In this document: one piece after another, positions 11,990 to 23,170 of the stretch
How the letters are laid out: every line of letters starts with the position of its first letter
How positions within the stretch are numbered: the stretch's first letter is position 1
DNA from: Owenia fusiformis
Taxonomy: Eukaryota > Annelida > Polychaeta > Sabellida > Oweniidae
Assembly: GCA_903813345.2 (NCBI GenBank)
Contig: CAIIXF020000011.1
Coordinates: forward strand, 25,658,166-25,722,165
Reading direction: 5' to 3'
Length of the DNA stretch: 64,000 nt
Position numbers and translations under genes: made by a program
The notes under the pieces: generated by a model
What the model was told of the DNA's origin: nothing
The model's database searches: none
What the model saw: only the letters and a program-made list of their open reading frames with translations

Positions 11990-12660
11990 TTAGATAATGT
12001 GCTCCAAATGTGCACCACGACATTGGATGCAGAGCTGGATTCTTCTTGCAAAATTGTCAATGACCCGACTGCATTCATCTCTGTCCATCTCTCCAATTAG
12101 TCTTCCAATGTTGAGTTTGAGGTCATCAATGGTCAGTGGACTATATGTATTCACATTATCCTTGAGATAACCTCACAGATAAAAATCTGGAGGGTTCAAT
12201 CAGGGGAGTGGGGGGGGGGCCAGATGTGGCGGCTATGGTGGCTGATTAATCGATCACCAAAGTGAGCCTGAAGCCATTGAATGGACTCATTTGAGGTGTG
12301 GGGTGTGGCACCATCTTGTTGGAACCATTGCTGGTCCCCTCTCAAGTCACGTCATCTACCCAGCGCTCTCCAAAACTTTTGAACGTTAGGGATGTAACGT
12401 TCTGAGTTGACTGTTGAGTTGTCTTGAGTTCTGACAGACCTCTCTCTCCCCGAATAGGTTGGTTTACCATCACTTTTCTTCTTTGTTGGTTTTACAGTTC
12501 CTTCTGAATCAAACTTCTGTACAAGCCTAAAGATCTGTGACTTGCAAGGGGCTCTTCTTGCCCTGTGATCTCTCATATAGGGAGTTTGTGTCTCTTTATA
12601 GGATTTTGTCTCGATATACTTTCTCACAATATAAGTCTTTTCTTCTGTCGTCCATGGCAT
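11990..12660 (-). pseudogene. Mariner-type transposase, internally deleted
   Basis: It starts MPWTTEEKTYIVRKYIETKS, the N-terminal helix-turn-helix found in one group of mariner transposases (the DUF4817 type). Around 12350 the sequence jumps, with a frame change, straight to the second catalytic motif WFQQDGATPHT and then HSPDLNPPDFYLWGYLKDNV, whose third Asp marks a DDD catalytic triad. The TAA is at 11990-11992, just after RGAHLEHII. The segment holding the first catalytic Asp is missing, and a GGGGGGGGGG tract near 12211 disrupts the spacing. It cannot be functional. Confidence 0.85.
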
Positions 12661-12808
12661 GATTAATATCTAAGCTACAGTACTCATTATTGGGTCATTT
12701 TGTCATGCATTCAGTCTAGTTTCTACCCTGAAGAAATGAAGAATGTAGGTATAATACTTTCCGAGAAATTTGATGATTTATGGGTTCCAGGTTTTTTTTG
12801 TCACCCTG
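11990..12808 (-). mobile_element. Mariner relic, one end preserved
   Basis: The right end reads inward CAGGGTGACAAAAAAAACC from 12808 next to TA (12809-12810), a mariner terminus. The transposase on the minus strand is internally deleted. I find no matching left terminus, so that end is lost or too diverged. A related relic of the same family is at 26738-26950. Confidence 0.75.
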
Positions 12809-12810
12809 TA

Positions 12811-13990
12811 TTTAAATTATATTGTTACTATTCAGAAGATGACCATTAAGTTGACAATGTTTAAAATTTTCAGAATTTTTTGATGACTGATTTATACAAC
12901 AATGTACTTCCTTTATTTGTTAACGTCTGTCTCTGACGTGTTTCATTTTATTTATTTCGATTTTCTGCTCTGTGCACTAAGACATCTGGCCTTTTTGTCT
13001 CACAAGATGTCTTTTTATTGTGATAATTTTTTAATCTTTTATTTTTCCTCTTCTATTACTTAAATTTTTCAGATAGTTTCTGCCTGGTTGTTTTATTATC
13101 ATAATTTTCTTTAGAATTTTCCGATGTACTATTTAATTTACTTCTTGTAACATTTTCTGAAAAAGTTAATTACTTTAACAAACTTTGCCTGGAGGATGGT
13201 CCTCCCTTCTTCTTGGAGCCTCAATGAGGTTGGATAAAGGACACTGTGGATGGCTGGAATTGAATCATATTCCCTAACTATAATAGTTCTTTCAACTCGG
13301 AATTGTGTGAAAACCCTAAAACTCCCAGGAGAAAGTAAGAATTATGAGGATCTATGCCTATGGACATGATGAAAACTATGAGCTGTAGATATTTAAAAAG
13401 ATGGTTTAGTACTGGTCGTCCTCATCAAATGTGATAGACATTTTTATGAGGTAAACAACAACCCCTTGTTGTGCCCTTTATGTTCATTAAGCTTGTTTTT
13501 TCAAAGTTAGGCTGGCCAAGTGTCCTGGAAACCATGACAAAAATGTCAAGTCATTTTGCTGTTATTCAGAATGTCAATCAGAGCTTTACCTTATCTATAT
13601 GATCATCAAAGGATTAAACCATCTTGTACATTTTTTGCTTGTTGAGGTAAAAATCAAATCAAATATTCTGACTTGGAGAACTATCTAGGAAGATATATGT
13701 GTGAGTTGTGTTGATATTTGACTTTCACAACTACATATCATAATTTCCTAAACTATGAACAACACAACACACAAGTCAGGCCCAGGTTGCAGCATCAACC
13801 TTGGAAAATTTGAAAATTCAAAACATGAAAAATTCAGAATGAAAAGTGAAAAAATGATAAAATTGTATTGTAATATGATAAATCGGAATATATATGTAAC
13901 TGATTTTGTAACCTAGATGGAAGCTACATAGATAAGTAACATCATTTTTTATAAAAAATATTATTAAAGTTTGTTACATTACTCTTCAAT
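12811..13990. other. Non-coding stretch
   Basis: AT-rich, T-run rich sequence. No gene, repeat or RNA that I can support. Confidence 0.5.
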
Positions 13991-13997
13991 CTGCCAG

Positions 13998-14756
13998 TCA
14001 TATGTCTAAGGTTTGGACAAATACTAAAGCAAAAAACTTGTCTTTAGCATTTAGTTGTCCAGATCTCCCCGAACATTCTCTAGATTTGTGATACCAAACT
14101 TGCATGTTTTGCACATAATCCAAGGAATTTCGGACCATGTCGTCATAATGATTTTTAAACACAACTGGCGCATATCTTTGTTCTTTCGATTGCACTTTTT
14201 GGGTTAAGATACTTTTTAGAGTTTTAAGTGTTTGGGTGTGCTTGGGAATATCTGATTTGAGTGTATGTTTTATCCACCCACACAATGATTCTAAATCTAT
14301 TTTACAATGTTCACAGTAACATGACTGGTCTCTAACCCAAACAATATTTGGAGATTATGAATATACGGCATCGACTAGAAACGTGCCTTTCAAGGGCTTT
14401 ATTCCCTCGCCTCAGTTAGTCATTATTGTTTTACTGTCATCGACGTTTCCAGGGGTGATATACAAAAACGTAATTCTAGTGGACTGGGAAAGTGATGCTC
14501 GTTTACAAAAGTCCTCTGCGTTTTAAATAGTTACGTTTCTTTTTACTGCATCATCTGTGGGATATATGTATACTACTTGTATAGTTCTTTGCTTGTCTGA
14601 AATATGTTTCATTGCGAAGTATTTGATTTTGACCCCACCACCGGCATCGTTCGGCATTTGTCAACGGCATGATGTTCCTGTTGTCAACTCCAAAACGTAC
14701 TCCACTTGTGGAACTGGAATATTGTCATTTTGTTTGAACTCACTTAAAAGTTTCAT
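13998..14756 (-). pseudogene. Degraded 253-codon ORF of unknown family
   Basis: From an ATG at 14756 to the TGA at 13998 one frame reads as plausible protein throughout, yet has four internal stops: after GTSCR, after KRNVTI, after SKTIMTN and after VDAVYS. Recognisable stretches include VEYVLELTTGTSCR, VKIKYFAMKHISDKQRTIQV, a cysteine cluster SCYCEHCKIDLESLCGW and RYAPVVFKNHYDDMVRNSLD. No frameshift is needed across the whole length, so decay is by point mutation. The CxCxxC...C pattern could be a small zinc-binding site. The family is not recognised; a transposon accessory protein or a dead host gene are both possible. Confidence 0.5.
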
Positions 14757-14993
14757 ATAAAAAATGCATGCAAATTATTACACACGATTGACGCAGTGCA
14801 ATTTGAAACATAAAACATAAAGAATGAAAAGGATAAGACACATCGGCGTCCATATCTACTCAATATAGATACATAATTAACAAATTACTTTACTGCAATG
14901 TGTAAGCTTGTAGAATTCTGCTCCATTTGCTCTTTTCAAATAGACGGTTTCATATACTGATGGATCTGGCTTATCAACCACAATGCACAGCCA

Positions 14994-15377
14994 ATTTCAC
15001 TGTTTTATTTAGTCAGTACTACCCCAAAAATAAGAAACCAGGAGACCATTGTGCAATAATATATGAAAAAGTATATTCATATTGTACATGAATGACATTT
15101 GTAGATTTCAGATTATTTAGTTTTTTTGTGCAATAAGCCTATGCCCTCTTTAATTAAAGAATTTCAGCCATGTTAATCCTTTTGAAAATACTATGGCAGA
15201 GAAGCATCAAAATATAAGAGGCCACATACTTTATTAGCCAAACTAGAAGCAATCCAAGATATAAAAATGTCATTTAGGTACAATAGGATTTATATTTTTC
15301 CATATACTGTATTATTGCACAATGAACTTTTGATTTCTTATTTTTTAGGCTTTACTGACGAAATAAAACAATGAAAT
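14994..15377. mobile_element. MITE with ~100 bp inverted termini
   Basis: ATTTCACTGTTTTATTTAGT at the left is mirrored at the right (read inward CATTGTTTTATTTCGTCAGT), and similarity continues through AAAAATAAGAAA, CATTGTGCAATAATA and AATGACATTT. Non-coding, about 0.38 kb. Superfamily not assigned. Confidence 0.7.
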
Positions 15378-15935
15378 GTGCTGTAAAGCATCATTCAAGA
15401 CTAGTACACACTCCTCAAAGTTGCATGGCCAAACTACCATGTGCCAATGCTCATCTCTTGTATTGGTTTACCTGGCGGTTCCACCTACATACTCTTTGTT
15501 GAACACTATTTTTAAATACATCACTCCGCTTCCGTTGTGTATATGATTTTGTAGTTTCTTTTCCTGTTTTCAATCTCATTTGATTTAGATTAAGAATATG
15601 TTTTACTTGGGTTAGCCTCACCACTTGCAAATCCTTTCATTTCTCTACTCAAAAGACTAATGAACTTAAACTAAACAAAGGCACCCAGAAAATATAGTCC
15701 GCTTAGACAGGTAAATCTAGAAAATTAAGAATAAGTTGTCTCGGGGACAGAATTACTTAGAAATTATATTCCTTGGACATGCATTATTTTAAAAATCACC
15801 TCAGGAAAACAGGGACACAAAGATGTATACGAAGACAATTTTAGTCTATTTGATGTAGAATGGTAAAAGACACCATAGGCAACAGCCAAAACACTATTCT
15901 AACCACTATACAAAATAACTTGTCTTGACTCTACC

Positions 15936-16117
15936 GATTACATCATTGACCTCTCAAAAGCTTTTGATACAATAGAATAAACTTGAACTGTTTTCATTGA
16001 GTAGTGTTGAATGGTTCATAAGTGGTGTCCCTCAAGGGTCTGTTTCAGGACCGGTCCTTTTCAATTTGTATAGAAATAATACATTTAATGTTTCCAATAT
16101 GATAAACTTTTACTGAA
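15936..16117 (+). pseudogene. LINE reverse transcriptase fragment
   Basis: Two hallmark RT blocks sit close together: DYIIDLSKAFDTIE (the block A catalytic Asp region) and WFISGVPQGSVSGPVLFNLY (block B), separated by a shortened, frame-shifted stretch; a TGA follows at about 16115. The blocks are normally about 50 residues apart, so material between them is lost. Unrelated in detail to the LINE at 51338-55122. Ancient dead fragment. Confidence 0.8.
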
Positions 16118-17546
16118 ACACCCCATGCAGACAGGTCACACAAAATTACAATTGCACGATACGAGACTCGACAATAAGCAGGAAACTAGAAAGATTTTGA
16201 CACTCATGTAGACATTTTTTTTACTGCTTAATAAAGGGTGAATGGCAGTCACATATAGTTCTATCAATATAAAAATAACATAACCTTTTGATATATCAAG
16301 GAAACTCATTTGAAAAGTGATGGCTGTGATTGAAAATACGATGTAAAGACAAAACTGCGATGGAATTTTGTAGATATCTTTGAAAAACTAAAAAGTGTAT
16401 TAAAATATATTGTTGAAATCTTGGGGTTGGAAATTAATTAGTGGTTAGGATTAGTGGTTATTGAGATAAAATTCAGCTTTGTGTCAATACTCTACTGACA
16501 ATGTTTTACAGTCCCAAGTGTTCAATACACAAGTAGTTGTGGAGTGATTTGAAAATGAAAAATCAACCTCACATTTATGGGGGGTAACTCACTAAGGGTG
16601 TCGAGGGCACATGTTTTGTACTACACCAAATTGAAGATGAAGTATATTTGTGGAAAGTTTGAATATCCTAGCTCTACTAAAAGAAATTACAAGGGGGTGC
16701 CCTTTTGACCTTTTTAGGTGTTGGTGAAATTTTTTTTACCTTGGGGCTTCTAGAGTTGATAAACAAAAACAACATGATTTATTTTATGAGTAGGCTTCGA
16801 CACGAGAGCATGTTTCTACAGCACCCATCACATGTGAATGTTCTTGTATAAGGTCAACCTTAAATGAATGATTTACGAATATAATCAGGATTCATTTTGT
16901 TTTGGTTATCAATGCTCTTATAATGTCAAACAAAGTGCTGTAAGCTCACAGAATAAATCATTTTTTACTCATGATAAAAAGAAGTGAGTTTTCATTTATA
17001 GTTTATTGATTTACTTGCGTGGAGGACTCGGCCTATTTGCATTCTTTTCAGGTTTAACTGCGACTTTCAAATGAAGTGTTTTTAAAGAAATGTATATAGT
17101 TAAGAGATGTGCTCTTCAAATATAATGGTATTTGGCTTTCTTTGAAATAAACATGAATGAGTATTGTTGCATTTAAAAATTGGAGTGATATTAAATTCAA
17201 TTTGATCATGGTTTGATTGATATTTACTGTTGTATGAGCGTAACAAAGGTGTTTTTGAAAGAATTATGTCAATAACCGATATTCATATTTATTTACTGCC
17301 TGTAATTGCAAAAGTAGTGCATTGGCAGATTATTTGCTAAGATTTGTAAACACGAAAAGCTCAAAATCATAAACATTACAATAAATTGTAGAGGTTAACA
17401 AGCCAGTATTTGGCAAAATTATATTTTATCAACTTTGGCATGTGACATTGAATTTTTAAGCAATAACCATTTAATGATTACACCAATACGGGATTAATAT
17501 AGAATTGAAGTACGTATACAAAAAGGATATATTAGTGTTTAACAAA
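16118..17546. other. Intergenic, 5' flank of the RRxSS protein gene
   Basis: No gene or clear repeat. There is no obvious TATA box in the 150 bp before the start codon at 17547; the upstream exon structure, if any, cannot be seen. Confidence 0.4.
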
Positions 17547-18629
17547 ATGTCATTTACTGTCAGAAAGGGTGGCGGAGGACGAGCAACTGTTTATGGAACA
17601 AGTGATAAATTTCTGAATGCTAAAATAAAAAATCGAACACTAGATGCAAAATTGGTCGAGCATGAACGACAAATTGACAAACGCAAAGAAAATGAACTAA
17701 GGATTTTGAAACACGAACAAGAGGTCATTGCAGAAGATCTAAGTAAAACACGGAACGCTTTGAACAGGTACACAAGAGCAGGACTTAACCATTCTCGTTT
17801 GTTTAATCCCAAATCCCCGAAAACACATAATGATAGATCAAAAACGCATCCACAAGAGAAAGATGCTGTTGATGAAGCCCTCCAATTGCTGGCATACAAG
17901 ACACGCCGCCGGAGCAGCTCTGCTGGAGCTGCCGATATGCCAACAAAAAGACCATTACAGGCTTCTGACCCAATTAAATCTGATATTAAAACGCCTGATT
18001 TCGAACTAGATGGAGCAATTTCGAAATTAGCATACAAATCTCATCGAAGGTCCAGCTCGGTAGGAGATATAAATGTTTCAGTGCTAACAACCAATGCGTC
18101 TACTACTGAAGAACCACGACGGGTTGAGGAAGAAGAAGATCTTTTGGAATCTACCTTTGATAGTTTATTGAAACGAGCCAGCTATAGATCACGTAGGCGT
18201 ACAAGTTCCGCCGGTGCAGCTGATATGATAAGACCAAATCTTGCCAAATCTGGAAAAGATCACCGCGAGATTAGCCAATTCAACGAATCAAAATCTCGCA
18301 AAGAGACATCTGAAAATGAAAATGCAGAAGATGTTATGGATGCGACAGAAGAACTCGAGAGATTCCAAAAGTTACGCTGTTGTCTACGTAGGAAATCGAA
18401 ATCACTGAATGATATAAGCATACTTGGTTTGAGAAATCACCAAAAAGCAGACACAGGGAACGATGTCAGAGATATGACGGATGGTTTAGACCAACTATTG
18501 AATGAGGTTAAGGGAAGGGTAAAGAAATACCAACAGTGTTATAAAGAGCGTTTTGGTGTAATGTCCCCAATTCAAGCTTTTCATGAAGAAAACAGCGATA
18601 TACAATCAGAAAACGGGGATACGATATAG
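17547..18629 (+). CDS. Basic Ser-rich protein with repeated RRxSS motifs (360 aa)
   Basis: Uninterrupted single-exon frame. I use the ATG at 17547 (context AAAATGT); the frame is open a little further upstream but without ATG. Visible features: Gly-rich basic start RKGGGGRA (6-13); charged helical, coiled-coil-like segment at about 31-75; then a degenerate repeat of a short helix followed by a basophilic phosphorylation-type motif: LAYKTRRRSSSAGAAD (115-130), LAYKSHRRSSSVGDIN (161-176), ASYRSRRRTSSAGAAD (211-226), LRRKSKSLNDIS (280-291). RRxS sites suit PKA/AKT-like kinases, an inference. No membrane segment or known enzyme domain. The C-terminus is cut short by a 106 bp duplication (18537-18748). 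Family not recognised; a cytoskeletal or scaffold role is only a guess. AATAAA at 19118 could serve its mRNA. Confidence 0.75.
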   Translation: MSFTVRKGGGGRATVYGTSDKFLNAKIKNRTLDAKLVEHERQIDKRKENELRILKHEQEVIAEDLSKTRNALNRYTRAGLNHSRLFNPKSPKTHNDRSKTHPQEKDAVDEALQLLAYKTRRRSSSAGAADMPTKRPLQASDPIKSDIKTPDFELDGAISKLAYKSHRRSSSVGDINVSVLTTNASTTEEPRRVEEEEDLLESTFDSLLKRASYRSRRRTSSAGAADMIRPNLAKSGKDHREISQFNESKSRKETSENENAEDVMDATEELERFQKLRCCLRRKSKSLNDISILGLRNHQKADTGNDVRDMTDGLDQLLNEVKGRVKKYQQCYKERFGVMSPIQAFHEENSDIQSENGDTI

Positions 18630-18748
18630 ATTACCAACGAGGTGTTATAAAGAGCGTTTTGGTATAATGTCCCCAATTCAAGCTTTTCATGAAGAAACCA
18701 GCGATATCCAATCAGAATACGAGGATACGATTCAGATTATCCACGAGG
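18537..18748 (+). repeat. 106 bp tandem duplication at the gene's 3' end
   Basis: Copy 1 (18537-18642) and copy 2 (18643-18748) both begin TGTTATAAAGAGCGTTTTGG and differ at a handful of sites. Since 106 is not a multiple of three, copy 2 lies in another frame. In copy 1 the codon matching CAG in copy 2 is TAG, which ends the protein at GDTI. Confidence 0.9.
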
Positions 18749-18813
18749 TCACAGAATCCTTACCAAACGAAAAAATTACCAAATATGGGAAACAGTTGGA
18801 ACTAAAAATTTAA
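18643..18813 (+). pseudogene. Orphaned alternative C-terminal tail
   Basis: The second copy of the duplication stays open in its own frame: CYKERFGIMSPIQAFHEETS, then EDTIQIIHEVTESLPNE and a TAA at 18811-18813. This is probably the ancestral C-terminus. It now lies downstream of the stop and out of frame with the main protein, so it should be 3' UTR unless splicing or a polymorphic allele uses it. Confidence 0.65.
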
Positions 18814-19117
18814 TGACTCATATGCACTTATTTACGAAATCTTAAGTTACGTAAAGTATTTCAGGGTGTAGTAAAAAGTGTTTCCATAAATAACACGAAC
18901 AATAAGAACTACGTAGTAGAATTTACCTATAAATGCCACTATTAAATAATTGCCGATATGTCAGACGATCGATTATTAAAGGAAATTGGTTTTACTTGAA
19001 AGATATTTTTGAAGTTTTTGTGTGACTAGATAAGCATATCTAGTATTTTTAATTAAAGACTTTAGAAGGACCTTTTGTTTATTATTGTCACTATTGTGAA
19101 TTTGTGAATTAATTTCA

Positions 19118-19123
19118 AATAAA
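19118..19123 (+). promoter_or_regulatory. Polyadenylation signal AATAAA, candidate
   Basis: About 490 bp after the stop of the RRxSS protein gene, in an AT-rich 3' flank. Confidence 0.4.
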
Positions 19124-19891
19124 ATTTTAGTTGTCACTCACACATATCGTCCAGCCATAATGTACACCAACGCATAACAAACATCCTAACATTCTCTATT
19201 GAAAAAAAACAGAACATTGGTTGAAAATTATATAATATAGTAGCCCGGACAGAATTGTTCAATGGTCACTTTTTCTTCAATAACTTTTTTAATTTTCAGT
19301 ATTAAGAAATTAAGAAATTACCTCATAAGTGCAGAAAGGGGTTCAGAGAAAAAAGATTCACAGCCCAAGTTCTCGTTTGATCTAATGCACTGATCAGTAC
19401 CAAGCAAAAGTAACGGCCGTAACCTTCGCATCAAAGATGGCGGATGTAAAGTGACGATTTTAATATTTTTAGTTTTCATCGAATTAAACTACGTTAGAGT
19501 TGACGTAATGCGTTGATATTTGAACTATATCAGGCATATATGATATGGGAACTGGAGTATGATCATTTGTTCATACATACCGCAGTTCGAGGATATCTTC
19601 AACCGCTTAAGGGAAGGTAACTGGGATTTTGGTTTTACATATGATAAGATAACTAATATGTGGTGATGCGGTTACCTTATGAGATTTTATAATGGAGAGC
19701 TACACTAAGATGTCCAGTTAGCGCGTATTGAAAACTAACACGACCGTTACTGTTTCATATATTTCCGGCTACCTTCCCTTAGCAGTGGAAAATATCGTTG
19801 AGCTATGGCGCCTACGGACGATATATGAACAGATTATCATACTTCAGAGTTTCCATGAGCCTGATTTGGTTCAAATATCAAAGCATACTGC

Positions 19892-21127
19892 ATACCTGCC
19901 AACCTCTCAGAGAAAAAAACAGGAGTTTTTTTTAAAAAAAACCAGGAGAATCCGGGAGATATTTTGCAAAAAACAGGAGAAAAACAGGAGAAAAACAGGA
20001 GACTTTTACTGAAAAAAGCATGAGAAAACAGGTTATCTTTAAAAACAGGAGAAAACAGGGTATTTCCTTTTAAAACAGGAGAAAACAGGATATTTTCCTT
20101 AAAAACAAGAGAAAACAGGATATTTTCTTTAAAAACAGGAGAAAACAGGAGACTTCTTTATAAAACAGGAAGTTTCTCTTGGTAAAGATACTAAGTAAAA
20201 AACAGGAGATCTTCTGTCAAAGCAGGAGAGGAGGAGGATTGGCTCCCAGAATGCAACATCGATACTCTGTCGATATTCTTGATGTCATGATTGCAAAATT
20301 CGAATTCAAACAGCCGCTATTTTATTCACTTCAACATTTGTATCGTTAATTTTGGTCTTATTTTCAAACGAAAATGCAGTTTGAATTCGAATTTTGTAGT
20401 CACGACATAGGGAGTATCGGTATCGATGTTGCATCCTGGGAGCCAATCCTCCTTGGTCCAGGATGGAAAAACCAAAAAGCTTACCGTAAATGTGACTGAT
20501 AAATCTCAATCTTTGACAAACTTCAATGGTAAAATCATTCAAACTTATCTAACATGATTTCTCTTAATGTATAGATCTATACATGCTCAATCTTGGTAGG
20601 CTTACGCAATCGTGCATAAATAGACAAAATTATTCTTACCCCGTTTCACGGACATACTTGCGCAGATTCTTATCACCTCCACTCAGGAGATTATCTACGT
20701 AATACGCATGCGCTGGGATCGTAATAAAGGATGGATTCGCTCTTACTGATTAAAATTGTTGCGCATGCGCTAATTTCCTTGTTGTTGATTGGACATTTAT
20801 ATTAGATTAACTTTGTTTTTCATGATTAGATGTCGCTGGAGTTAATTGACTTTTATGTAAGATACTGGAGACGATCGATGAGTACTCGGATTCAAGTTAA
20901 AAATCGGGAGGTAGGAGGAAAAAACGGGAGGACACAGACAAAATCGGGGGATTTTTACCTAAAACATGCGAAGTTTTTTGTAGAAATCGGGGGAAATCGG
21001 GAGAAAAAATCGGGAGATGATGAAAAATTACAAAATTAGAAAATCGGGAGATGGCAAAATTGCGCGGGAGATGAGTTAAAAAAACAGGAATCTCCCGATT
21101 TAAATCGGGAGTTGGCAACTGTGGCAT
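19892..21127. repeat. Nested repeat with CAGGAGAAAA and CGGGAG tracts
   Basis: It opens ATACCTGCCAACCTCTC and closes with the inverted counterpart GGAGTTGGCAACTGTGGC. The left part is dominated by AAACAGGAG units (19915-20230), the right by AAATCGGGAG units (20895-21090). Non-coding; the short open frames in it are by-products of the simple repeat. Confidence 0.55.
20233..20452. repeat. 220 bp hairpin MITE
   Basis: GGAGGATTGGCTCCCAG at the left is mirrored by CTGGGAGCCAATCCTCC at the right; the arms continue through GCAACATCGATAC and TTCGAATTCAAA. The foldback is almost complete, with a loop near 20335. Confidence 0.75.
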
Positions 21128-21252
21128 AGTGTCAACTATAAAGTAGTTTAATTCAATAAAACTAAAAAATATCGAAATCGACAATTACCGTACGCCATCT
21201 TGGATGCGAAGGTTACGTCCGTTACCTTCGCTTGATACTGACCAGTGTAATG

Positions 21253-22231
21253 GTGAATTATGTACATACTATTTAAAACATGATAAAACATATTTTTAAC
21301 ATAGACAGGCCAAAAAGTTGACAATTTCTGAAAAAATGGTTTAGCACCTGAATGACATAGCATTATCCTCATGATATCACGAATTTTTAAAACGCTTGCC
21401 TGGTCTATACTATACCTCAGCACTCACTGGGGTCGTAAATGTAGTTAATACAGATGGTAAAATTGCAATGTTTCTTCCGCTCATTTGACATATTAGGAAA
21501 GACATTTACAACATAGTGTTTGTCATATTGTTCATTTTTGGGCGCCAGACTAGTTTGAAGAACATTTTAGTTTCAAAAGGAAATTAACTGAGAAAAGTGA
21601 CATCTCTGATTTTGATGTAGCTTAGCTGAAAAGACTGTTCACCCATTTAGGTATCATCCATTGTAGTCAAGATTATTTAGTCTCAAATAATTAAAGAGAT
21701 CTTAAAGTCGATTTCGATGGGCTGGTATTACACGGAACAAACTACAGACTTGTGCAAACTTTGCGTATGCCCAAGACTAGTCATTACAGCCAGCATGGTA
21801 TTACATAATTTAGCAAATTAACCTAATTAAACCAAAGTCGGGATTTAAATTTGGGTGTTTGAGACAGGCTTGTGGTAAAATTGCGAGCAATTCTGCTTAT
21901 TTTTCAAATCAGAAAATTAATGATATAAACAGCATGCTGCTTACATACGGCATACTGTCATGTCATATTGTAATTATGTAATTTGAGCAACTTATTTTTT
22001 AATTTGTCTCAGCAAAAAATGGTGATGCAGTAAATATTCCTTAAGTTAAATACGTGTCAGTATCATCTTCCGTTTTCGATGAATTGTCAAATACTTTTGA
22101 AAACAATATGAAGTAATTTTGGATTAAGTTAAGATTAAGATTTTTGTAAAAAGTTATAATTGTTATTTTTAAACCAATATATTAAACAAGATATGATCTG
22201 ATTTTATCACTTCCCTCCTACATGTCCTACC
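21253..22231. other. Intergenic, upstream of bHLH gene 1
   Basis: Holds one copy of the locus-specific dispersed repeat (21436-21595); otherwise no gene seen. Confidence 0.5.
21436..21595 (+). repeat. bHLH-locus dispersed repeat, copy a
   Basis: Landmarks in order: TAAATGTAGTTAATACA, GGTAAAATT, TCTTCCGCT, TTTGTCATATTGT, GGGCGCCAG, AGTTTGAAGAACA. Same orientation as the other copies. Confidence 0.65.
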
Positions 22232-22306
22232 GTTTATCTAACCGTATGTTTTCATAAAATTAATGTAATTGCTGCACTTGAAGATCCATGTGGCTAATGT
22301 GACACC
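22232..22306 (+). promoter_or_regulatory. Distal conserved non-coding block, gene 1 copy
   Basis: Shares GTTTATCTAAC, ATTAATGTAATTGCTGCAC and TTGAAGATCCATGTGGC with 28594-28668 upstream of gene 2, while the surrounding sequence has diverged much more. It contains TAAT cores that homeodomain proteins could bind (inference). Lies about 1.1 kb before the start codon. Confidence 0.5.
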
Positions 22307-22580
22307 ACGTAATCAAAAAATAATTTGTTCACTGACGCAGGCTATTTATCAATACAAATAGTTGTTTTTGCCCGACATATTCTGAGCTACCAAATGCTGA
22401 AATGGAAGAGCCACATCGAAGAATTGTCCCTGATTGAAAGAGTGTGGACTAACCCCACTATTTGAGATACACAGTTAAGCTTCCTAAAAAAGGGTAATAT
22501 TATACAATACCCGGATGAAACCAAGTTAGGTGCTATCCAATTGTCATAAGCCAAAGATAAAAGGATTCCCAATGTGCGGA

Positions 22581-22652
22581 CACACGTTTGACACGCGCAT
22601 TTGAGTAAAACGCTTAGTTGAAGTGGTATCACCCACAATATGACCACTGTGC
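22581..22652 (+). promoter_or_regulatory. Proximal conserved non-coding element, gene 1 copy
   Basis: Contains CACACGTTTGACACGCG, GTAAAACGCTTAGTTGAAGT, GGTATCACC and, shared with gene 2 only, CACAATATGACCACTGTGC. Nearly identical to 28915-28986; the first three parts also occur in reverse at 36164-36216. About 0.6 kb upstream of the TATA box; a candidate shared enhancer. Confidence 0.65.
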
Positions 22653-23170
22653 TATATAATCATATGAGCCGTACTCACAGCAAATCAATTAAAAGAAAAA
22701 CCAAAATTAGCGCATGTCACTCAGTGGCTGACTAGTAATCTCTTTTTGGTTTGCTCAAAACTTTAATTGTTTCAATGAATTACTTAGATTGAGGCGGTTC
22801 CCCTCGTTGTCGGAATGTACTTTTTCGCTGGAAGGTGTGAACTTTTGGTACAGGATAACACATTCCAAGGCCAAGGGGCTAAAAACAAAAAAAGATGAAG
22901 CGATCCAATGAAAAAGATTGAAAAGGGAAGGTTTCAGATACACTGCCAATTAAACAACTAATTCAAAGGGGCCCGACTGAGAAATGTCTTCACAACTGAG
23001 AGCAATTTTTCGTTGATCATTCAGTACACGCGGTCTCTGTATTTACTTTTATTTTGTTTAAAATTATTTTTCAATCATTTTCAATTGTACTATTGATTAA
23101 TTTTAATCAACTACTTTTAGATTAAAGGTAGGAAATGTGGGTTCTACCCGTATGCAGCACAACCAATCAT

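Larger units (their letters stand above)
19388..21247. mobile_element. 1.86 kb TIR element with 5 bp target duplication TAATG
   Basis: The left end CACTGATCAGTACCAAGC and right end (read inward CACTGGTCAGTATCAAGC) begin inverted repeats of about 120 bp, with shared GTAACCTTCGCATC and AAGATGGCG. Both ends are flanked by TAATG (19383-19387 and 21248-21252). No transposase frame is visible. It has been a landing site: a low-complexity element (19892-21127) and a hairpin (20233-20452) lie inside. Superfamily uncertain. Confidence 0.75.

Noticed and set aside
17591-18037. Minus-strand 148-codon frame opposite the RRxSS protein
   Set aside because: Shadow of the real plus-strand gene; Ser/Leu/Cys-rich composition is the complement of its codons.
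19728-20012. Lys/Arg-rich frame ending KKQEKNRRKTG
   Set aside because: Translation of the AAACAGGAG simple repeat.
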